From: JACRBR01 sp964371355
GTDB taxonomy: Bacteria; Chloroflexota; Dehalococcoidia; DSTF01; JACRBR01
Assembly: GCA_964371355.1 (NCBI GenBank)
Contig: CAYJMG010000013.1
Location: forward strand, 1 to 64,000
Direction: 5' to 3'
DNA length: 64,000 nt
Position 1 is the stretch's first letter; each line of letters opens with the position of its first letter. Under the pieces are notes generated by a model, which saw only the letters and a program-made list of their open reading frames with translations, ran no database searches and was not told where the DNA came from. Below are positions 1-7,988 of this stretch, in pieces. The translations under genes were made by a program, and so were the position numbers.

Positions 1-364
1 GCACTTCCGGGAGGGGTAGGATCTTCGTCAACAGATGAAACAGATGGGAACAGATGAGGGAATGGGGTTGGACCGTGAGATCACGGTGAAGATCGCGGCG
101 TGGGGCTGTCACGGCACCTCACCCCCCAGCCCCCTCTCCACGACGTGGAGAGGGGGAGCTGTGCGGGAGATCATCGCGAAGAGGGTGGGCGGCCTGCGGC
201 CGGACTGCACTTCCGGGAGGGGTAGGATCTTCGTCAACAGATGAAACAGATGGGAACAGATCAGGGAATGGGGTTGGACCGTGAGATCACCGTGAAGATC
301 GCGGCGTGGGGCTGCCACGGCACCTCACCCCCCGGCCCCCTCTCCACGTCATGGAGAGGGGGAG
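1..364. repeat. 206-bp-period direct repeat with hairpin ends
   Basis: Two copies of about 158 bp (1-158 and 207-364, roughly 95% identical by eye) are separated by a 48-bp spacer. Each ends in a long hairpin: 130-156 has arms CCCCCTCTCCACG and CGTGGAGAGGGGG around one base, and 336-362 has 11-bp arms around a 5-base loop. The loop bases differ while the arms are kept, which points to selection on pairing or to a mobile palindromic unit. A third copy of the hairpin half lies before azlD. No convincing protein is encoded here. The first copy may extend left of the window. Confidence 0.85.
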
Positions 365-410
365 GGCTGAACGGGCGGCGTTCCTGGGACCGGAACAGAA
401 GGCCTGGGCG

Positions 411-1205
411 ATGAGCGGGATGACGTTGCGGGTGGCGCATTTGTATCCGCGGTTGATGAACATCTACGGGGACCGCGGGAACATCATGTGCCTGCGGCGG
501 CGGTGCGAGGCGCGAGGGATCGAGTTCGAACTGATGGAGCTGGGGATGGGCGAACGACTGGACCCGTCGGGCGTGGACCTGATCTTCGCGGGCGGGGCCC
601 AGGACCGGGAGCAGCGCAACGTCGTGGATGACCTGCTGGCGACGAAGGCAGACGCTGTACGCGAGGCGGTGGAGGCGGGCGTGGTGCTGCTGGCGGTGTG
701 CGGGGCGTACCAGCTCTTCGGGCGGTTCTACCGGGAGTCGACGGGGGTGGAGCTGCAGGGCGTCGGGATCTTCGACCTGCACACGGAGCATCCGGGGGAG
801 AAGGCGAAGCGGCTCATCGGGAACATCGTGGTGGACTGGGAGCGGGCCGAGGCGGGGCTTCGCGACGGGGAGCGGGCACGCGGCCGCGTGCCCCTGCAGG
901 GCGCGGGGACGATCGTGGGGTTCGAGAATCACGGGGGGCGGACATACCTTGGGCCGGGGGCGCGCCCGCTGGCACGGGTGCGGACGGGGCACGGGAACAA
1001 CGGCCAGGACCGGACGGAGGGCGCTGTGTACGGGAACGCGTACGGGACGTATATCCACGGGTCGTTGCTGCCGAAGAACCCGGCGTTCGCGGACCACCTG
1101 ATCGCGCTGGCGCTGGGGCGGCGGCACGGGGAGGTGGAGCTGGCGGCGATCGATGACCGGGCGGAGGCGCGGGCCCACGCGGGGGCGTTGAAGCTCCCGG
1201 CGTAG
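411..1205 (+). CDS. gatD: Lipid II isoglutaminyl synthase, glutaminase subunit GatD
   Basis: A 264-residue class I glutamine amidotransferase of the CobB/CobQ-like type. In Gram-positive bacteria GatD supplies ammonia to MurT for amidation of the D-Glu residue of lipid II. The N-terminal stretch with LYPRLMNIYGDRGN is characteristic of GatD. The nucleophile Cys97 sits in AVCGAYQ and the catalytic His216 in TYIHGSLL. MurT, the usual partner, is not downstream and would have to lie left of the window or elsewhere. The start at 411 is chosen because the upstream reading frame runs into the repeat; a second ATG at 420 fits equally well and gives the more typical N-terminus (MTLRVAHLYP). Neither has a clear Shine-Dalgarno sequence. 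Confidence 0.85.
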   Translation: MSGMTLRVAHLYPRLMNIYGDRGNIMCLRRRCEARGIEFELMELGMGERLDPSGVDLIFAGGAQDREQRNVVDDLLATKADAVREAVEAGVVLLAVCGAYQLFGRFYRESTGVELQGVGIFDLHTEHPGEKAKRLIGNIVVDWERAEAGLRDGERARGRVPLQGAGTIVGFENHGGRTYLGPGARPLARVRTGHGNNGQDRTEGAVYGNAYGTYIHGSLLPKNPAFADHLIALALGRRHGEVELAAIDDRAEARAHAGALKLPA

Positions 1206-1367
1206 TCACTCTTGCGTATCGCCCGTATGGTCGCTGTGCACGGCCGAAGGCGGCCGCGTCTCACCGACAGTATCCAGCCGAACAGTCCGGTGACGTGCCG
1301 ATGCGGAAACGGCGCACCCCCAACAGTGCGCCGTTCGGCTTGCCTCACGCATGTCCGCGTGCGCGGT

Positions 1368-1724
1368 TCAGGCGGCGACCGTGGTATCCAACGGGTTGCC
1401 GAGGCCGTCGCGAGGCGGAGGGGGACATACCACCTCGCCCAGGCCGTGCGACTCGCCGGAGGGGCCGTCGTCGAAGCGCATCGTCTCGATGCGGAGTATC
1501 GCGTGGGGAAGGATGGAGTAGGCGAGTTCGGACACCGCGTCCTCGTCGTCCGCGCTGGCGACCATGACGGCGGCACAGGCGCCTTCGTCGGGCAGGAAGG
1601 CGAGCGAGTGCATGCCCCGCGTGTAGAGTTGGTCGCCGCGGCGGCGCACGGCGGCGCGGACGTCGGCGGGCGTGGGCTGCGGTTCTCCGGTCCAGTTGAG
1701 CATCGACACGTAGGTTCCCATCAT
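1368..1724 (-). CDS. Small hypothetical protein, possible GYD-like ferredoxin fold
   Basis: A 118-residue soluble protein that I do not recognise with certainty. It starts MMGTYVSMLNWTG, with GGAG five bases before the ATG; the next ATG, three bases on, is equally possible. The beginning (short beta strand, then a helix with repeated Arg) and the middle (ACAAVMVASADDEDAV) resemble the small GYD/DUF3303-type alpha-beta proteins, but that is only a pattern impression. The C-terminal 30 residues are Gly/Pro rich and probably disordered. It stands alone, convergent with gatD and divergent from the PrsW gene. Confidence 0.5.
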   Translation of the reverse strand: MMGTYVSMLNWTGEPQPTPADVRAAVRRRGDQLYTRGMHSLAFLPDEGACAAVMVASADDEDAVSELAYSILPHAILRIETMRFDDGPSGESHGLGEVVCPPPPRDGLGNPLDTTVAA

Positions 1725-1914
1725 GGCCGCTCCCCGACGGGGCGTCATGCGCCCTCACTGTTGGTATCGGAGAGGCTTCTTAACCAGGATCCGGGGTTGT
1801 GTTCAGCAAGTGTTAAACGTGGCGCGCGATGGCGCAGAACACCGGGATACCGGGCTGACGGTAAGGCCGCGGAAGTCGGATGTTGGGCATTGGAACAGGA
1901 GGCCGTGCTGGCGG

Positions 1915-1943
1915 TTTACATCGGGTGCGAGTTCGCGTAGTGT
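1915..1943 (+). promoter_or_regulatory. Promoter of the PrsW gene, predicted leaderless
   Basis: A TTTACA box (1915-1920), a 17-bp spacer and TAGTGT (1938-1943) form a good sigma-70-type promoter. The ATG begins only 7 nt after the -10 box, where transcription itself would start, so the message should have no 5' leader and no Shine-Dalgarno sequence. Confidence 0.6.
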
Positions 1944-1950
1944 CTGGGGG

Positions 1951-3819
1951 ATGACGGGTGACGCGCTGGGCGAATATGCAGGCGCGGGCGGACGCGACGC
2001 CGCCCCGTTCGAGTCCAGCGCCGACTGCCCGCACTGCAAGGGGCTGCTGCGGCACACGAGCCAGCAGCGATGCCCGATGGCGCCGGAGCCGGTGGTCAGC
2101 GGCGTCTTCGCCGACGATGTGCGGTACTTCCGGCCGCGGCCGCGAGCGGTGGGGCACGTGCAGGCCTCGCCGCTGGGGTTCTGGCGGTTCGTGGGCGTGG
2201 CGTTCAGCACGATGGTGCTGCTGGTGTGCGTGCCGCTGTACTTCAACCTTGTCTTCGACGACCTGACGAGCGCGTACCAGGAGCCGGGCCCTTTGCTGGT
2301 GTGGATCGCGGCGACCGTCGCGATCGGGCTCGTGTTCGGGGCGGGGCCGATGTGGTGGGCGGCGCGGTCGTACGCGAAGGTGGTCGCGGTGATCCTGTCG
2401 ATCACGTTCATCACGACGGGCGCGTTCATGCTGGTGTTTGCGCCTGTATACCGGCAGATCAACACCCCGGGGATCGCGGAGTACCGGGCGGCAAACGCGA
2501 TGCTGCTGTTCGGGACGCTGACGACGGCCGTGGGGCTGGCGCTGGCGGTCCTATGTGTGCGCTGGGCGCTGGACCCGGAGGCGCTGCGGAGACTGAACCG
2601 ATGGCGGCGGCCGGCAGGCGCAGCGTACGGCGTGCTTCTGGGACTATTGGGACTGCTGGTGCTATCGCTGATGGCCGTGGTAATCACGGCCGACGACGGT
2701 GAGTTCTCGGACAGCCACGTTGGCGTTGTGGCGGGCGTCATCCTGTTCACGGCGCTGGGGATGCAGTTCTTCGTGCCCGGGATCATCCTGACGTTTCACG
2801 GCATCTCGTCGGCGATGGGGGAGCGCTCGTCGCCGTTCCGGGCGCCCGCGGGGGCGCTGATCGCGCTGGTCTTCGGCGCGGTATTGGCCGTGGGATCCGT
2901 GAACATGCGGCTGGAGGAGCCGTTCGCGGCGCCCATGCCGGTGCTGCACACGCTGGCGGCGCTGGCGCCGGGGGCGGCGTACATCGCGTTCGCATCGCGT
3001 GGGTCGTTCTTGAATGGGAGGATGGTGCAAGGATTGACGTGGCGGCAGGTGACGCTGGCGTGGGGGCTGGCGATCGGCGTGGGAGCGATGTCGGCCGGGT
3101 TTGTGAACTCGATCGGCGGCCTGTGGGCGACGATCCTGCTGATGGCCCAAAACGGCGCGTTCGAGGATATCCGGGCGATCTCGTCGGGGACGTCGTACGA
3201 CGTGTTCGACGCGCTGTCCGATGCGGACTACCTGCTCTCTTCGCGCCAGCAGTGGGTGGCGAACATTATCGCGATCGCGGTGATCCCGCCGGTCGCAGAG
3301 GAGTTCCTGAAGGGCCTGAACGTGCGGTTCCTGATGCGGCGCACGTCCACGCGGGGGCAGGCGTTCGCACTGGGCGCGGCGGCGGGTGCGGGGTTCGGGT
3401 TCGTGGAAGCGCTGCTGTACGGCGCCGGCGTGACGGCCGACGACCTGAGCGAGTGGTGGCTAATCATGGTCATCCGCGGGGGCAGCACGTCGCTGCACTG
3501 CCTGAACACGGGGCTGGTCGGTGTGGCGTGGTGGTACTGGAGCATCGCGGGCAGGAAGGGCCGGGCGGGCGGGCTGTACCTGATGGCGGTGGTATTCCAT
3601 GCGTTGTGGAACGGGTTCTCGGTGACGCTGTACTCGGAGATCCCGTGGGTGGGGACGCTGGACGACAAGACGATCGAACGAATCGTGTACTTCTTCGTCG
3701 CAGGGGCGGGGCTGGCGCTGATCGCGGCGATCCCGCTGGTGGCGCGGGGGCTGCGGGAGCCGGCGCCGCCGCCGGTGGAGACGACGCCGCTGGGGGCGAT
3801 GGCGCCGTGGGTCGCGTAG
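1951..3819 (+). CDS. PrsW family intramembrane metalloprotease
   Basis: A 622-residue polytopic membrane protein with about ten hydrophobic segments. The C-terminal half carries the PrsW signature: EE in PPVAEEFLKG, a second Glu in GFGFVEALLYG, His in HCLNTGLVG and a final His in FHALWNG; these are the predicted zinc ligands and catalytic glutamates. Characterised PrsW proteins cleave membrane-bound anti-sigma factors; the substrate here is unknown. The first 60 residues are soluble and include a single CPHC motif, not a complete zinc ribbon. The start at 1951 is favoured over longer forms because a promoter ends 7 nt before it and conserved sequence begins only after it. The protein is longer than typical PrsW because of the extra N-terminal membrane segments. 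Confidence 0.85.
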   Translation: MTGDALGEYAGAGGRDAAPFESSADCPHCKGLLRHTSQQRCPMAPEPVVSGVFADDVRYFRPRPRAVGHVQASPLGFWRFVGVAFSTMVLLVCVPLYFNLVFDDLTSAYQEPGPLLVWIAATVAIGLVFGAGPMWWAARSYAKVVAVILSITFITTGAFMLVFAPVYRQINTPGIAEYRAANAMLLFGTLTTAVGLALAVLCVRWALDPEALRRLNRWRRPAGAAYGVLLGLLGLLVLSLMAVVITADDGEFSDSHVGVVAGVILFTALGMQFFVPGIILTFHGISSAMGERSSPFRAPAGALIALVFGAVLAVGSVNMRLEEPFAAPMPVLHTLAALAPGAAYIAFASRGSFLNGRMVQGLTWRQVTLAWGLAIGVGAMSAGFVNSIGGLWATILLMAQNGAFEDIRAISSGTSYDVFDALSDADYLLSSRQQWVANIIAIAVIPPVAEEFLKGLNVRFLMRRTSTRGQAFALGAAAGAGFGFVEALLYGAGVTADDLSEWWLIMVIRGGSTSLHCLNTGLVGVAWWYWSIAGRKGRAGGLYLMAVVFHALWNGFSVTLYSEIPWVGTLDDKTIERIVYFFVAGAGLALIAAIPLVARGLREPAPPPVETTPLGAMAPWVA

Positions 3820-3845
3820 GCGCGCGAGGTGCTAGCTTGTAGTCC

Positions 3846-4307
3846 ATGAAGCTGACGAGCCGGGGCGAGCTGGCGCTGAAGGCGATCCTGGAGCTGGCGA
3901 AGGTCGAAGGCACGCCGACGCCGGGACTTTCGGCGGCGGAGATCGCGCGGCGCTGCAAGGCTTCGCCGAAGTTCCTGGAGCAGGTGCTGGCGCAGCTAAA
4001 GGCCGGGGGGTTCGTCGTGAGCCGGCTGGGGTCGCGCGGGGGCTACCGCCTGACCAGGGACCCGGACGAAATCTTCGTGGGCGAGGTGAGCCGCCTCATC
4101 GACGGACCGCTGGCGCCGGCCCCGTGCGCAAGCGTGACGCAGCACCGGACGTGCGACTGGTGCGAGGACGAGGCGACGTGCACGTTGAAGACCGTGTGGG
4201 CGGACGTGCGCGACGCGGTCGCGGGGGTGATGGACGCAACGTCGTTCGGGGAGCTGGTGAAGCGCTCGGAAGAGACGGGCGGGAAGAGCGGGCGGTATTA
4301 CATCTGA
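3846..4307 (+). CDS. Rrf2 family regulator with candidate Fe-S cysteines
   Basis: A 153-residue transcription factor. Residues 1-75 form the Rrf2 winged helix (MKLTSRGELALKAILELA, then SRGGYRLTRD as the wing). The following loop has four cysteines in the spacing C-x8-C-x2-C-x5-C, which resembles the cluster-binding loop of IscR and NsrR type Rrf2 proteins, so an iron-sulfur sensor role is likely, although the spacing is not that of IscR exactly. The ATG follows a TAGCTT box by 7 nt, suggesting a leaderless message. It is 26 nt after the PrsW stop but probably has its own promoter. No isc or suf genes are in the window, so the target is open. Confidence 0.8.
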   Translation: MKLTSRGELALKAILELAKVEGTPTPGLSAAEIARRCKASPKFLEQVLAQLKAGGFVVSRLGSRGGYRLTRDPDEIFVGEVSRLIDGPLAPAPCASVTQHRTCDWCEDEATCTLKTVWADVRDAVAGVMDATSFGELVKRSEETGGKSGRYYI

Positions 4308-4308
4308 G

Positions 4309-4467
4309 CCGGTCAGGGTGTCAGCCGGTCAGCCCGTCAGCCGGTCAGCGTGTCAGCCGGTCAGCGTGTCAGCCGGTCAGCCGCTCCAGCCAGTCAGCCG
4401 CTCAGCCGGACAGCCGCTCCAGCCAGTCAGCCGCTCAGCCGCTCAGCCGGTCAGCCGGTCAGTTAGA
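4309..4467. repeat. Degenerate short tandem repeat (GTCAGCCG units)
   Basis: About 160 bp made of some twenty imperfect copies of an 8-9 base unit close to GTCAGCCG or CTCAGCCG, directly after the Rrf2 stop codon. A shorter copy of the same unit lies at 24148-24180 and an inverted fragment at about 4957-4983. It encodes nothing plausible and looks like slipped-strand expansion. Confidence 0.8.
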
Positions 4468-4490
4468 TCGGCAACCGGCATTCAGCTGTG

Positions 4491-4850
4491 TCAGGACTTG
4501 CGACGCAAGGTGGTGAGAAGTGCGCCTAGCATTTTCTTCACTTCGACGGTCCCTGCGCGAAGGCCATCATAGTCAGCCTCATCGATGTAGCGCAGGTCGC
4601 GCGCGAGCAAGGGCCAGTACTCGAGTTCGCTGGCGGAGCCGAAGCTCAACTGACAGAATCGGGCCAATTCGGCGTCTCCCGCTCGACCACAGCCTTCGGC
4701 GATGTTCGCGGGAATTGAACTCGCGGCCCTACGCATCTGGCTGGCGAGACCGTAGAGTTCCTCGCGCGGAAAGCGCTGCGTCGCGCGGTAGATCTCTAAG
4801 GTGAGGATATGAGCCTTCTCCCACGCCTTGATACTCCTGAAGTCACGCAT
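4491..4850 (-). CDS. Four-helix bundle protein, S23/IVP type
   Basis: A 119-residue protein of the family named after proteins encoded in 23S rRNA intervening sequences. Typical features are MRDFRSIKAWEKAHILTL at the start and the central block LASQMRRAASSIPANIAEG, then a helix rich in Leu and Glu. No rRNA gene is near, as is usual for chromosomal members; the cellular role is unknown. The start is set by GGAGG five bases before ATG 4850. A second family member lies at 31656-32051 and shares the SQMRRA-S-I-ANIAEG block, so the two are paralogues. Confidence 0.85.
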   Translation of the reverse strand: MRDFRSIKAWEKAHILTLEIYRATQRFPREELYGLASQMRRAASSIPANIAEGCGRAGDAELARFCQLSFGSASELEYWPLLARDLRYIDEADYDGLRAGTVEVKKMLGALLTTLRRKS

Positions 4851-4992
4851 GCATTCCTCCCTGACTCGCGGGAGGTTAGCGCGGCGGGGCGGCGGCTCCA
4901 AGTGATAAGGCACCGATGATGACAAGCAGAGCGATGGAGGACGCCCGCACCGCCGGATCGGCTGATTGGCTGACGGGCTGACTAAAGAGAAA

Positions 4993-5018
4993 CGAGGGCG
5001 GCATTGCTGCCGTCCTCG
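4993..5018 (-). terminator. Strong hairpin, possible terminator or attenuator
   Basis: An 11-bp stem (one G-U pair) closes a TTGC loop. Read on the minus strand the stem is followed by CTCGTTTCTCTTT, a weak T-rich tract, so it could stop or attenuate transcription heading to the S23 gene. Confidence 0.45.
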
Positions 5019-5124
5019 CTTGTCTGTCGAAGGCCCCGCCTCCTTCGACACAGATGAAAACACGCGTGCGGGCGGGGCATTACAGGGGCGGAGGGCGCGG
5101 GCCGGGATTGGGCGCCGTGCGGAC

Positions 5125-5153
5125 CTGTCAAGTTCAGAGGCGGCGCGTATACT
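5125..5153 (+). promoter_or_regulatory. Promoter of azlCD
   Basis: CTGTCA (5125-5130), a 17-bp spacer and TATACT (5148-5153) match sigma-70 boxes. The azlC ATG starts 10 nt after the -10 box, leaving at most a few bases of leader. Confidence 0.6.
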
Positions 5154-5163
5154 GGCCGCCACC

Positions 5164-5904
5164 ATGCCTCGTCGTCCGCCTGATTCTCGCTTGTCCGAGT
5201 TCGCCGCAGGGGTGCGCGCGCAGCTTCCACTGCTGCTGGGCGTGACGCCGTTTGGCCTGGCATACGGGGCGTACGCGGTCGATGCGGGGATCTCGCCGGG
5301 GCTGGCGCAGGCGATGTCGGCGGTGGTGTTCGGCGGGGCGAGCCAGTTCGTTGGTGCGCGGCAGATGGCCGGGGACGTGCCGGGGATCGTGATTGTGCTC
5401 ACAACCCTGCTCGTGAACTCCCGGCACATGCTGTACAGCGCGTCGCTGGCGCCCTTCGTCGACCATCTGCCCGGGCGGTGGCGGTGGGTTCTGGCATACC
5501 TGCTGACGGACGAGGCGTACGCGACGGCGGTGGCGCGGTTCCGGCGGCCGGGGCCGGCGTTCCACGCGCACTGGTTCTTCTTCGGCACGGCGCTGGCGCT
5601 CTGGGTGGACTGGCAGATCGCGACGGCATTCGGCGTATTCGTGGGGCGGGCCGTGCCGGAGGAATGGTCGTTGGGATTCGCCCTGCCGCTGACGTTCATC
5701 GCCATCGTGATCCCGGCGCTGCGGGACCGGCCGGCGATTGCGGCGGCGCTGGTGGCGGGAGTGATCGCAACGATGGGGTTCCGGTGGGAGTACGGGGTCA
5801 ACGTGCTGGCGCCTGCGCTGGCGGGGCTGGCCGCCGCGATGATCGTCGCAACGACGTGGGGTGGCGGTCCACGGAAGGACGCAGAGAGTACGGAGTGGTC
5901 TTGA
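5164..5904 (+). CDS. azlC: AzlC family branched-chain amino acid exporter, large subunit
   Basis: A 246-residue inner-membrane protein with about seven hydrophobic segments. The N-terminal block GVTPFGLAYGAYAVDAG, the FGGASQF motif and LLVNSRHMLYSASLAP are the hallmark sequences of AzlC/YgaZ permeases, which export branched-chain amino acids (and valine or methionine in YgaZH) together with a small AzlD/YgaH subunit. AzlD follows 104 nt downstream. The start at 5164 fits the promoter box just upstream and the usual AzlC N-terminus; in-frame sequence further upstream has no family similarity. Confidence 0.88.
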   Translation: MPRRPPDSRLSEFAAGVRAQLPLLLGVTPFGLAYGAYAVDAGISPGLAQAMSAVVFGGASQFVGARQMAGDVPGIVIVLTTLLVNSRHMLYSASLAPFVDHLPGRWRWVLAYLLTDEAYATAVARFRRPGPAFHAHWFFFGTALALWVDWQIATAFGVFVGRAVPEEWSLGFALPLTFIAIVIPALRDRPAIAAALVAGVIATMGFRWEYGVNVLAPALAGLAAAMIVATTWGGGPRKDAESTEWS

Positions 5905-5933
5905 CGGGGAGCGGCAGCGCCGATGGCAGACCG

Positions 5934-5988
5934 AGCTATCACAGCACCTCACCCCCGGGCCCCCTCTCCACGATGTGGAGAGGGGGAG
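5934..5988. repeat. Third copy of the CCCCCTCTCCAC hairpin element
   Basis: The sequence matches the hairpin half of the repeat at the left edge of the window. Arms of 12 bp at 5960-5971 and 5975-5986 surround a 3-base loop (GAT). It lies between azlC and azlD and ends about 20 bp before the azlD start codon, so it would fold in the azlCD message. Confidence 0.8.
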
Positions 5989-6008
5989 GATAGCGATCGG
6001 GAAAGCGC

Positions 6009-6329
6009 ATGACGTTGTGGGTCGTCGCCCTGGGGATGGGCGTGGTGACGTACGGGATCCGGCTGTCGGTGCTGGTGTTCGTGCATCACAGCGCGCTGCC
6101 GGTTGCTGTGCGCGACGCGCTGCGCTACGTGACGCCGGCGGTGCTGACGGCGATCATCGTACCGGCCGTGGTGTACGTGGACGGCGCAGGCGCGTTCGAC
6201 CCCGGGCCGGGGAACGAGCGGGTGCCGGCGGCGCTGGTGGCGGCGGGCGTCGCGTGGGCCACGAAGAGCGTATGGGCGACGATCGGGGTGGGGATGGCGG
6301 CGCTGTGGCTGGTGCAGTGGGCGACCTGA
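6009..6329 (+). CDS. azlD: AzlD family small subunit of branched-chain amino acid exporter
   Basis: A 106-residue protein with four hydrophobic segments, the usual size for AzlD/YgaH. The pattern of GMGVVTYGIRLS near the start and LRYVTPAVLTAIIVPAVV in the second helix is typical of the family. It works with AzlC as a two-subunit exporter. The hairpin repeat in the 104-nt gap may tune its expression relative to azlC. Confidence 0.85.
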   Translation: MTLWVVALGMGVVTYGIRLSVLVFVHHSALPVAVRDALRYVTPAVLTAIIVPAVVYVDGAGAFDPGPGNERVPAALVAAGVAWATKSVWATIGVGMAALWLVQWAT

Positions 6330-6376
6330 GCGGCAGGGGCAGGGCGCCGGCTTCGCATCGGGTGGAGCCGAAACGC

Positions 6377-6382
6377 TACAAT
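6377..6382 (+). promoter_or_regulatory. Candidate -10 box of proA
   Basis: GCTACAAT, 33 nt before the proA start, matches the GCTACANT-type -10 box seen before several other genes here. No good -35 box is visible at 17 bp (TTCGCA lies 19 bp upstream). Confidence 0.4.
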
Positions 6383-6415
6383 GACGCCCACTCAGCCCCC
6401 GGCGAGGACCAGGCC

Positions 6416-7687
6416 ATGACCATCACGGCATCGGAAATCGAACTGAAAGCGCAGGCGGCGAAGCGGGCGGCGCGCCGGCTGGCGACAGCGTCGTCGGAGG
6501 TGAAAAACGCGGCGCTGAACCTGCTGGCCGAGGGGCTCATCGCGCGGCAGGACGAGATCCTGGCGGCGAATGCGCGCGACGTCGAGGCGTCGGAGCGGGA
6601 CGGGCTATCGCCGGCGAAGCTGGACCGGCTGACGTTGACGCCGGACCGGTTGGCGGCGATCGCGAAGGACGTGCGGAACGTCGCGATGCTGGCGGACCCC
6701 GTGGGCGAGATGATCGAGATGCGCCGGATGCCGAACGGCATGCAGGTGGGCAAGATGCGCGTGCCGTTCGGGGTCATCGGCGCGGTGTACGAGAACCGGC
6801 CGAACGTGACGGTGGACATCTCTTCGCTGTGCCTGAAGGCGGGGAGCGCCTGCATCCTGCGCGGCGGGAAAGAGGCGCTGCAGTCGAACCTGGCGATCGG
6901 GAAGGTGATCGCGTCGGCGCTGGCGGAGGCGGGGGCCCCCGAAGGGTCGGTGCAGATCGTGGAGAGCAACGACCGGGCGGTGGTGGCCGAGCTGCTGACG
7001 ATGAAGGAGTACATCGACCTCGTCGTGCCGCGCGGGGGTGAGGAGCTTATCCGCTTTGTGGAGAAGAACGCGACGATGCCTGTGCTGATCGGCGGGATCG
7101 GCGTGTGCCACACATACGTTGACCGGGAGGCCGACCTGGCGAAGGCACGCGACATCGTGGTGAACGCGAAGACGCGGCGCTACAGCATCTGCAACGCGCT
7201 GGACACAATGATCGTGCACGCGGATGTGGCGCGGGCGTTCCTGCCGGAGGCGCAGAAGGCGCTGGCGGCGAAGGACTGCGAGCTGCGGTGCGACGAGCGT
7301 TCGTTCGCGATCCTGGAGGGCCGTGGGGGCGTGACGCGGGCGACGGACGAAGACTACGGCAAGGAGTGGCTGGCGCTCATCGCCTCGGTGAAGGTCGTGG
7401 ACTCGTACGACGAGGCGGTGGACTTCATCTACCGCTACAGCAGCGGGCACAGCGACGCGATCGTCACGGAGAACTATACGACGGCGATGAGATTCCTGCG
7501 CGAAGTAGACACGGCGGTGTGCTACGTGAACGCGAGCACGCAGTTCACGGACGGGGCGCAGTTCGGGATGGGGGCGGAGATCATTGACGCGACGCAGAAG
7601 TTCCACGCGCGCGGGCCGGTGGGGCTGCGGGAGATCTGCACGTACAAGTGGGTAGTCTTCGGCGACGGGCAGACGCGGCCGGCATAG
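6416..7687 (+). CDS. proA: Gamma-glutamyl phosphate reductase
   Basis: A 423-residue cytoplasmic enzyme of the aldehyde dehydrogenase superfamily that reduces gamma-glutamyl phosphate with NADPH to glutamate semialdehyde in proline synthesis. Seen are PFGVIGAVYENRPNVT, the nucleotide-site block LCLKAGSACILRGGKEA, the catalytic cysteine in RRYSICNALDTMIVH and the C-terminal GPVGLREICTYKWVV. Length is normal for ProA. ProB, often beside it, is not in the window. The start at 6416 is the first ATG consistent with the family N-terminus (helix ending in ARRLATAS). Confidence 0.95.
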   Translation: MTITASEIELKAQAAKRAARRLATASSEVKNAALNLLAEGLIARQDEILAANARDVEASERDGLSPAKLDRLTLTPDRLAAIAKDVRNVAMLADPVGEMIEMRRMPNGMQVGKMRVPFGVIGAVYENRPNVTVDISSLCLKAGSACILRGGKEALQSNLAIGKVIASALAEAGAPEGSVQIVESNDRAVVAELLTMKEYIDLVVPRGGEELIRFVEKNATMPVLIGGIGVCHTYVDREADLAKARDIVVNAKTRRYSICNALDTMIVHADVARAFLPEAQKALAAKDCELRCDERSFAILEGRGGVTRATDEDYGKEWLALIASVKVVDSYDEAVDFIYRYSSGHSDAIVTENYTTAMRFLREVDTAVCYVNASTQFTDGAQFGMGAEIIDATQKFHARGPVGLREICTYKWVVFGDGQTRPA

Positions 7688-7988
7688 GGATCCCCTTCCG
7701 GTCAATCGCGATCACCGCGGCAGGCGCCCGGACCCCACAGGGCGGGCTCTGGGGCCGCCTTACGACGCTCGGACGGGCAGCCGGGGAGCACAGGACGGCC
7801 GAATAGCCCGCTGACGGGACCGTTTGGGCGGCGGGCACTTTCTTTACGTCCCCCGGCCCGATGGGCCATGAGGCCCGGCGAGACGGGCCATTTTACATTT
7901 GCTTGATAGTTGCTCCATACGGGGGCGTGCTAGGATTGCTTCAACTTTCTGCAACAACCCTGTAACACCCCGTACCTGGAGGATGCCC
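7688..7988. other. Intergenic region after proA
   Basis: These 301 bp hold no supported gene. At the right are a proA terminator candidate (7872-7894) and the likely promoter of the secreted protein gene: TTGCTC (7910-7915), a short 15-bp spacer, and TAGGAT (7931-7936), which is weak evidence. Confidence 0.45.
7872..7894 (+). terminator. Candidate terminator of proA
   Basis: GGCCCG and CGGGCC arms around GCGAGA are followed by ATTTTA. A second small hairpin (GGCCC-GAT-GGGCC) precedes it. Confidence 0.45.

Larger units (their letters stand above)
4851..5163. other. Intergenic region between S23 gene and azlC
   Basis: This 313-bp divergent region contains no gene that I can support. It holds a fragment of the CAGCC-type repeat (about 4957-4983, inverted), the hairpin at 4993-5018, and the azlC promoter at its right end. 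Confidence 0.6.

Noticed and set aside
4851..5942. Long upstream extension of the S23 reading frame antisense to azlC
   Set aside because: The S23 domain begins at 4850 with a good ribosome site; the extension is antisense to the AzlC coding region and has no domain.
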